64,000 nt of DNA from Cymodocea nodosa. Lineage: Eukaryota > Streptophyta > Magnoliopsida > Alismatales > Cymodoceaceae. Below are positions 57,103 through 64,000 of this stretch, piece after piece. The translations under genes and the position numbers were made by a program. The first letter of the stretch is position 1. Each line of letters starts with the position of its first letter. Location of the stretch: contig CM072339.1 of assembly GCA_036874045.1 (NCBI GenBank), positions 10,361,501 to 10,425,500 of the forward strand. Direction: 5' to 3'. Below the pieces are notes generated by a model that did no database searches, was not told where the DNA came from, and saw nothing but the letters and a program-made list of their open reading frames with translations.

Positions 57103-58707
57103 GTATGTAATTAATCTTCTGTTATTTTACTTCATGTTAAGAGTTTATGAGCACATGGATTCGTTCTCCTAGCACTAAAAGATTAGTAAGAACACCTACA
57201 CAGGATTCTTCAACACAAAGACGAACTGAAATATTTTCTGAATTAGACTTTAACGAAATCCTAAGGGGTATAGCTAACCTTTCTTTAAAAGAGAACGAAG
57301 AGATGGCTGCTCTAGTAGAGAAACCATTAGGGGAAATTCTGTATCCTGAATTAGTTGATGAACCTTCATGTATTTGATTACCAAACTTTGAGGGAGATAG
57401 GTTTGAACTGAAATCTAATTATATTAGTTAATTGCCACATTTTCATGGATTAGAAAGAGAGGATGCCTATTATTTCCTTAGAGATTTAATGAAGTTTATC
57501 AAATGATAAAAATGCCGAACAAGAGTATTGATGCTATTAAATTTAGATATATCCCTTTTGCTTTAAAAGACACAGCTAAGAGATGGTTATATACTCTATC
57601 GCCTGATTCAATTTTTGCATGGACTGAATTTTGCTCTGTTTTTCTAAAAAAATATTATCCAACACATCAAATGATTAAAAAGAAGAAAGAAATATTAATG
57701 TGTAGCCAAAAATAAGGAGAATCATTTTGGAAATATTTTGAAAGATTTAAAGATTTATTGACTCAATGTCCACATCATGCAATGAGTAAAGCACAATTAA
57801 TAGGTATAATTTATGAAGGTATAGATGTTTCAACGAAATCTTTATTAGAATCTACTTGTCATAATGGATTTTTAAAATTGTATAGTGAAGAAGCATGGGC
57901 ATATTTAGAAAACTTTGCAAAAAGAACTACATAGTGGGAAAATTCAGCTAAAGCTATTGCAGATAAAAGAATATTGCCAAGGGGAATGCATGAAATAGAT
58001 TCAAGCACTATGCTTGAAGTTAAATTAACTGAATTAACAAAGAAAACAGAAGAGTTATCATTAAATCAAAAACTAGTAGAAAAGAATGCAAACGTTAATG
58101 ATTTAGATATTATTTATGCTAGAAACCAGAAAGATAACTTTGGAAATTCATATAACCCTAATTGGAGAAATCATCTGAATTTATCTTGGAGAAACAACAA
58201 TTTTCAGGGAGGAGAAAATATAAATGACAAAAATATAAGTTATGAAGCTTTAATTGAACAAGGATCTAGAATAGAAAAATTAGAAAAGATAATCCAACAA
58301 TTAAACAATCATTTGGATCTTGTATTTGGAAATGCTGCAATTCAAAATCAAAATATAAATTGAAATATACCCCCTAGACAGAAAGAATCAATGGAAGTTA
58401 GACCTACTAGAGGATTGCCAATGCAAGCAATACCTAATCCTATCAACAGAACTGTTAATGAAATTGATACCTCCTCTAGGAGGGTAGCTGAATGAAATAG
58501 TATAACTGAAGTAATTATGTATATATAGTAAGTAGAAAAATATAAGAATATAAAAAGAAAAAAATGTAAGTTTGATTATAGTTAGTAGTATCGTAGAGTT
58601 ATTACTTAACTCAATGAACTTAGTCCATTCAGTTATGACCTAACTCCACGAGGGTGTGAAGTAGCTATGTTAATTTTGTCTCTATAATTTTTGTTTATGT
58701 TATACAG
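57103..58707 (+). other. Intron-like segment of G3 containing the whole gag
   Basis: 1605 bases starting GTATGTAA (consensus plant donor CTG|GTATGT) and ending TTTTTGTTTATGTTATACAG. In G1 precisely this interval is absent. Splicing is inferred from the comparison, not shown. Confidence 0.75.
57147..58495 (+). pseudogene. G3 gag, Athila-type Ty3/gypsy
   Basis: About 450 codons from ATG 57147. N-terminal linker, then the retrotransposon Gag domain: PHFHGLEREDAYYFLRDL, FRYIPFALKDTAKRWLYTL, FLKKYYPTHQMIKKKKEI, ESFWKYFERFKDLLTQCPHH and EEAWAYLENFAKRT. This is the order and spacing of Athila/Tat Gag. The C-terminal part has a coiled coil and YNPNWRNHLNLSWRNN. One-base deletion near 57485; stops at 57375 (TGA), 57714 (TAA), about 57932 (TAG) and 58361 (TGA), several at Trp or Gln positions. 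No zinc knuckle. Terminal TGA 58493-58495. Confidence 0.85.
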
Positions 58708-58760
58708 AATCACAGCAGATGAAATTGATGAAATTACCACTAGAATCACAACAGATGGTT
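58708..58760 (+). pseudogene. F-box gene remnant (copy 3)
   Basis: Directly after the acceptor: the start of the F-box exon (M-K-L-M-K-L-P-L), then a second copy of aatcacaacagatgg, then a jump to ttaattgcataat, which in G2 lies about 3 kb downstream (34690). The ATGG shared at the break suggests a microhomology or template-switch deletion. Confidence 0.7.
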
Positions 58761-60711
58761 AATTGCATAATATTTAGCTTATCATATGAGAATTAAGCCA
58801 TTATGTTATAATTGCACTATTATATGCTTTAATGAAAGAATTTGCATAATTCTAGGAAATTAATGTTAATTTAGTACATTTTTGGACTGACGGTAAATTG
58901 CAAGCTGTGAAATTCTTAAGTATCCGAATTTTCTGTTATTTTGGAGAGTTATGTTTAATGTACTGGATAGTTATGTTTTAAAGAATATTTAATTATTTCC
59001 TGAAGTACACGTGTTGAAACCATAATGCATGACTTAAGTGGATTTTCGGTAAGTTATCTATTAACTATCCGAAATGCATTTGGGCATCAGATAGTTAGGT
59101 TTGTAAGTGCCCGAAATATTTGAACTTATTAAGTTAGAATTATGCACGTGCTGAATTTAAATACTTTAGTATATCACATGAGATACACATGTTTAACTCG
59201 TTAAGTTAGCATAACTGTACGCGTTGAGTTACATGAATACACACTAAGGTACTGCGTTATGTTAGCATCTTATTTCTTTATTACATGTGTTTTATAGTTA
59301 AATCAACGAAGTAAGTCCATTGAGTTATCTATAACTCCACGGACCATTTAATTTCTAATATGCCGCTATAGCGGTTACAGAAACAGGACATTCGAAGGAA
59401 AGCCACGATTACACGTATCATGTAGGAATTCACTCGTGGAAGGGAGAGAAATCACCATCGTTGATCTGAATGAAGGAAATCCAACCAATCATCTAAAGCA
59501 GAAGCAGCTACTACTGAAGAAAAATAAAAGAAGAGGAGAAAAAACGAAGAAGGTGTGGTTGGAGGTGTGTGGCAGTGTGTGTAAAGGTGGAGGACCGCGC
59601 TAACTGCAGGCAGCGTCGGAAGTTCACTGAATCATCCACACCAACACCAACAATTCACCAACATCACCATAATTACCGTAATCACCAACTATTAGAGGTC
59701 TGTGAGGATACATTCCCGATGTCAAGTCGATTCCGAGTCAAACACGGTGCCTGACAACCATTGTGAGGAGTGATTACGTTGTGGGAAGGGAAGCCATTTT
59801 CACCAAGCATCGACTCATATCTTAAGAGATCGTAAAGCTTCTAGTTTTGGTTTCGGGTTGATGCCAATATGTTGGAGAGGAGATCATCTTGCAATTCTGG
59901 ACTCGTGATTCTATAGGGAGAGGAGGCAGAATTGTAAGTGATTAAGTTTTCAGTGGTGTAATTGCATAGCATGTAGTGACAGAAGTATTTACTATCGATA
60001 GAGATTTTTACATTTCACCTTTCGCCCATTTTCATGAATATCTCAAAACAAAAATACCAAAAACAACAACTTATCTGAGTTTATATTTAGTATTCAAGTG
60101 TTGTATTGTTTGTTTTATATTGTGATTAAAGTTGTTATTGTTAGTATTGTGAATGTTTTGTGTTTGTTTGATTTAAAAAATAGAAAATAGTATCACAGTT
60201 TACTGAAATCGATTGTTCTAGATACTTAAAGATTTTAATGGTTATTGTTTGAAATATTTGAATGTTAGTGTTGCTAAATGATAAATCTAATATTCACTAG
60301 CATTAAAGAGCTCAATTGATGTTATTTACAATTTGTGGGATCGCCCAATGGTTGGCTGAATTCCTCTGTAAATTGCAATATTAAACTAAAAAGATAGGCT
60401 CCTGGAGTTAACTTAAGTCCACGAGATCAGTCTGTTGTGTCAACTGTAACTCAATGGAGGGATTACTAAACACATTAAGTATATTATAAAATAATAAAAA
60501 TAGTACACAATTCTTAATCAATTTCTCTATGGGATCAACCTGTACTTGCATACAAATACAATATACACTGTGCACTTGTAGTTAAAATACAAACTAGAAT
60601 TAATATCTAATTTGTGTGAAAGGTTGTTCGTTTACTTCTAAAAAGGAATTACTGATAAGCATAAAGATAAACTAACTAAGTTAAAAACAGAAGTTAACAA
60701 ATACAAGTTAT
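58761..60711 (+). other. G3 tail and LTR-end-like sequence, noncoding
   Basis: 58761-60168 is collinear with G2 34690-31609. It includes a TTTTCGGTAAGTTA...CCGAAA module (59043-59135) and an A-LTR-like segment with cgttaagttag and cacgtg (59130-59260). 60300-60711 has ctatgggatcaacctgtact and a terminal block typical of the end of a gypsy LTR. ORF 59569-59754 is not supported. Confidence 0.5.
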
Positions 60712-60732
60712 TTAGTGTTGTTGCCTGGGAAC
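60712..60732 (+). other. Degenerate Athila-type primer-binding site
   Basis: Reads tagtgttgttgcctggga. The Athila/Tat site is TGGCGCCGTTGCCGGGGA. Four of the five differences are C-to-T or G-to-A. Only about 37 bases of internal sequence follow before the A3 LTR. Confidence 0.4.
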
Positions 60733-60769
60733 CAATACAAGTTCTCTGGTGCCACCTAAGCAACCTAAA

Positions 60770-61472
60770 CAAAATGTAAATGTGGGTTAGAATGTGTGTA
60801 TTTCGATAAAGAAAAAAGAAAAGACGTGAAGAAGTGGAAGACTGATAGTGATTAAATGTGGAGGATATGCATGAAATGAAGATATAGTATAAAAGGCATA
60901 GAATTCTCGTTGTTCAGTTATCCCTGCACACCAAAAGAAAAATCTTTTTAGGGATCAAAAATACCTCTTCGGGGAAAAGCTCTCAGAAGGAAGAAAATTC
61001 AATGAAGCATAAAAAGGTAAGATATGTCACTAAAGATTTGAAGTATTAGATGGAAGAAAATTCAGTGAAGCAGAAAAGGTCAGATTTACGTCACTAAAGA
61101 TTTAAAGTATTAGAAGAAAGCAAATTCGGTGAAGTAGAGAAAGACAAGATATTCGTCACTGAAGAATTGCTAAAAAAGAAAAAGGAGAAGAAGAAGAAAG
61201 ATCTCAAATAGGAAGAAATGTTTTAAATTCCGCAAATTAGTTTTCTTTGTTTGTAGTTATGAAATTGTATAGATGAAGCATGGTATCGATATATAATTGC
61301 ATCTACAATTTTTGAGGGGAATTGAATTGTATATTGTAATTAAAACCTTGAATAAAAATGATTTTATGAAAATAGTGTCTCAACTTGTTTTTGAGTTTTA
61401 AAGTTTCAATTATATTTGAAAATGTTGAAAAACACAATTCACCCCCCTCTTGTGTAGCCATACAATCCTACA
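60770..61472 (+). repeat. 5' LTR of A3, right piece
   Basis: Collinear with A2 48456-49162: TATA box TATAAAAGG at 60888-60896, R/U5, and the CCTACA end at 61472. Confidence 0.9.
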
Positions 61473-61474
61473 AG

Positions 61475-61486
61475 TGGTATTAAAGC
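61475..61486 (+). other. Primer-binding site of A3
   Basis: TGGTATTAAAGC, with C-to-T and G-to-A changes from TGGTATCAGAGC. 61487-61671 is leader. Confidence 0.85.
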
Positions 61487-61671
61487 TTTGTTAATAATCT
61501 TTGATATAAAATCGATACCAACTTATTTAATATCATTGCTTATTCTGCCTTCCTTGTTTTTAAACAGAAATTAATATCTAAACATACGTTTAACTTTCTT
61601 GATTTAAGGCTCAAGTTGTTTTAAAGTTTTAAATTGTTTAAAATTAAATAGGTTGAAAAATCTAAGGTAAG

Positions 61672-63921
61672 ATGGCTACTGGAAATGGTAATTTTTCTTT
61701 ATATGAAGGCCAAAATCTTAATCGTCCTCCTTTATTTGATGGAATACATTTTGAATATTGGAAATATAGGATGACTGTTTTTCTTCAAAGTATAGATCAT
61801 AAGTTGTGGTTTATGATTTCTAAACCATATACTCCGTTAACTACTCCTTATAATACTTGGACAATTACTGAAAAAGAAAATGAAACTCTGAATGCTAAGG
61901 GCTTAAATATTTTATTTTGTGCATTGAGTTATGAACAGTTCAGTAAAGTGTCGACATATAAATCTGCTTATGAGGTGTGGCATTCATTAGAAGTTCCACA
62001 TGAAGGAACTTCTCAAGTTAAAGAGACTAAGATAAACATGTTAATTCATAAGTATGAACTCTTTAAGATGCATGAAGAAGAAAGTATTTCTGAGATGTTT
62101 TCCAAATTTCTTGATATCATAAACTCTTTAAAATGCTTAGGAAAGAATTTTGAACAAAAGGATTTGGTGAGGAAAATTCTAAGATCCCTAAGTTCTAAAT
62201 GGTCTTAGAAAATAACATCAATTGAGGAATCAGGAGATTTAAATGTTTATACCATGAATGAACTTTTAGGAAACTTAATTGCTTATGAAGTTCAATTAAA
62301 TGAATCACTAAGTCAAAACAAACTAAAAATGAAGAAAGAAATAGCCTTCAAAATTAATTCAGATTCTGATATATCTACTCATTCTAACGAGGATTTGATT
62401 TTGCTAACTAGGAAATTCAAGAAAGCATGGAAAGCTAGGAAACAACAAAGGAACAAAAGTGATAAACCCTCAACATCGAAATCACTAAATGACAAGAATT
62501 CTTCATCTAGAAAGTATGTATGTTACAACTGTAAGAAACCTAAACATCTTTCTCCAGATTGTCCTATAAGGAAAAATGAAAAGTATAGTAGGACAAATCA
62601 GAAGAAGATGGCTTAGAAAACATAGAAAAAGTTTTACAAGAAAAAGGCTTTGAAGGTCACTTGGGATGACACGTCTGAATCTGAGGAATCATCATCAAAA
62701 TCTTCACATTCAAAAGGAGAACCAAAGTTAGAAGATGTTGCTCATGTGTGCTTCATGGCAGATGAGTTTGAGATAATATCTGAACATGAAAGTTATTCAG
62801 ATTTTAACTTTGATGAATTATTATGTGCTTATCATGCATTATTACAAAAACTTAAAGTTTGTAAATTAGAAAATAAGAATATCAGAAACTCTTTATCCAT
62901 TGTGGAAGAAGAAAATTGTTTCTTGTCTACTACTTTAGAAAAGTTTAAATGTGATAATGAAAATCATGCTAGAGATTTGCATAAATTTAGATTTAATGAA
63001 TGTGTCTTGCATGAACAAATACAAAATATAAATGTTGAAAAATTAAAGATAGAATTTGAAAATGAAGTGTTCAGAAAAAGTATAAATGATCTCGAATTAG
63101 AGATTGATAAATTAAAAATGAGAGAGCTAGATTTAAATTCTACCAATGAGAAATGGAATTTAAGTCAAACTAAGTTATACAAACTAACTAGTACCCCTAT
63201 GGTGTCATATAAATTTGGCTTAGGATTTTATTATCCTAAATATCCTAAATCTCAAGCCAATAAAGGATTTATTAGTTGCAATTCAAGTAAATTTAAGACT
63301 CAAATTCCTTTTATCATGAAACAAGGTAATAAATACGTGGAAGTAGGTAATTCAAGGGATGAATCATGCAATAATAATATAAATCAATGTGATTTGTCTA
63401 AATGTACTTCTAACATGACTATTAATGTTTCTAAAAATCTTGTTTCTTGTTTTGGAAATTCAGTTTCTAATGTTCCTAAAATTTCAGACAATTGTAGTAA
63501 ACTGAAACTTTAGAAACCCGAGCATGTAATTCAAAACACTAGTGTTAGACCAATTACTCATTCTACATGTGATAAATTTGAAAATTCTTGTGTAGAAAAA
63601 GATTTTGTATGTACTGAAAATTCGAATACAAGTACAAAATATTGGTATGAACTTACTAAAATGTATGAGCATGACCAAAATAAATTAACATCTGATAAAA
63701 ATCAGTTTGGTCTTGGTTATACTACATCTAAAAACAAAAAGAATGATTATAAGAGCAATAATGCTATATGTAAGTATGATATTAATGATAAGTCAATAGT
63801 ACTTACAAGTAATAAGAATGTAAATGATAATGTTAAACTATTTTTACACAAAAAGAAGAAATATGCATTTAATGAACTTGGTCCTCAACAACATTGTGTA
63901 CCAAGAAAAAGTTTTTCTTAA
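61672..63921 (+). pseudogene. A3 gag (749 codons, four Gln-to-stop changes)
   Basis: The best preserved Gag in the window, one frame throughout from ATG 61672. Capsid (UBN2-like) domain: FDGIHFEYWKYRMTVFLQSI and KINMLIHKYELFKMHEEES. Zinc knuckle CYNCKKPKHLSPDC (62520-62561), basic linker, a conserved KVTWDDTSE motif, Ser/Glu acidic region and coiled coil (62860-63170). C-terminal section ends at NELGPQQHCVPRKSFS. Stops at 62206, 62614, 62623 and 63511, all TAG in positions that are Gln in A1 or A2. The final TAA (63919-63921) is shared with A1, so it is probably natural. Nucleocapsid and capsid roles follow from family knowledge. Confidence 0.92.
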
Positions 63922-64000
63922 TTTATTTTGCAGGAGGAAACAACATCAAAATGGATCTTAGACTGTGGAGCGTCAAGTCACATGACTAGACAGAAAAGTC
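63922..64000 (+). pseudogene. A3 protease start (cut by window edge)
   Basis: In frame with gag after the TAA: TTTATTTTGCAG|GAGG, then a protease signature WILDCGASSHMT. The catalytic triplet is D-C-G where A1, A2 and B1 have D-S-G, a likely inactivating change. Confidence 0.85.

Larger units (their letters stand above)
53661..60769 (+). mobile_element. G3: third copy of the mosaic element
   Basis: Plus strand, order env-like ORF, TATA, leader, gag, F-box remnant, tail. Collinear with G1 and G2. Near its right end are LTR-end-like sequence and a degenerate Athila-type primer site (60712-60732). The F-box body and the A1-like spacer of G2 are missing. Both edges abut A3 LTR; aaaat at each side may be a target duplicate or microhomology. 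Confidence 0.75.
52374..64000 (+). mobile_element. A3: Ty1/copia element, 5' part, with G3 inserted in its LTR
   Basis: Plus strand: LTR in two pieces (52374-53251 and 60770-61472), PBS, complete gag region and the first residues of protease at the window edge. Inserted in the integrase of A2. Its LTR is interrupted by the composite block 53252-60769. Confidence 0.85.

Noticed and set aside
59569..59754. 61-residue ORF in the G3 tail
   Set aside because: Its homologous region in G2 (about 32000-32200) does not keep the frame; low-complexity His/Thr/Pro content.
59340..60060. Possible tRNA or snRNA in the G tail, suggested by a small GC-rich inverted repeat (gccgctatagcggt)
   Set aside because: The repeat is too short, no cloverleaf or B-box is visible, and G2 has a degenerate version.

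Overview
The window is plant nuclear heterochromatin: about 64 kb of nested, mostly broken LTR retrotransposons, with no convincing single-copy host gene, rRNA or tRNA. The sequence is AT-rich. It carries Ty1/copia polyproteins with initiator-tRNA-Met primer sites, Athila-type Ty3/gypsy gag and pol, and a plant-style F-box protein. Together these point to a flowering plant, probably a eudicot; I cannot name the species. Element names below (A, B, S, G, Y) are mine.

Layout. (1) 1-5088: B1, a minus-strand SIRE/Maximus-like copia element running off the left edge, inserted into the RT region of S1. (2) 5089-11283: 3' half of S1, a plus-strand copia element (RNase H, spacer, large accessory 'env-like' ORF, PPT, 3' LTR), itself inserted into G1. 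(3) 11284-28760: G1, a minus-strand mosaic element carrying an env-like ORF and an F-box gene. It is interrupted by a solo LTR (13866-15539, TSD) and by A1 (15983-27227, a complete copia element with TSD gatat but an internally deleted pol). (4) 28761-31608: a B-type LTR and an unrelated Y LTR, tail to tail. (5) 31609-40906: G2, a second copy of G with gag and the F-box gene, carrying another solo LTR (32857-34430, TSD catgt). (6) 40907-47542: the 3' end of copia element A4 joined to Athila pol. (7) 47543-64000: copia element A2, interrupted by A3; the 5' LTR of A3 is split by G3, the third G copy.

Most distinctive is family G. Its order is env-like ORF, TATA box, short leader, Athila-type gag, F-box gene. 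In G2 and G3 the gag lies between splice-site-like sequences. In G1 the gag is missing exactly from the donor to the acceptor, so G1 looks like a reverse-transcribed spliced RNA. The accessory ORF of G is clearly homologous to the post-pol ORF of copia elements A and S, so one protein family is shared by two retrotransposon superfamilies.

Premature stops throughout are almost all Gln or Trp codons changed by C-to-T or G-to-A, the expected mark of cytosine methylation. The LTRs hold dense G-box arrays mixed with an AACTTAACGAGTT repeat, and a palindromic TAACTCAACG-type motif recurs in nearly all families. Coordinates of broken genes are approximate at frameshifts; identities were judged by eye.
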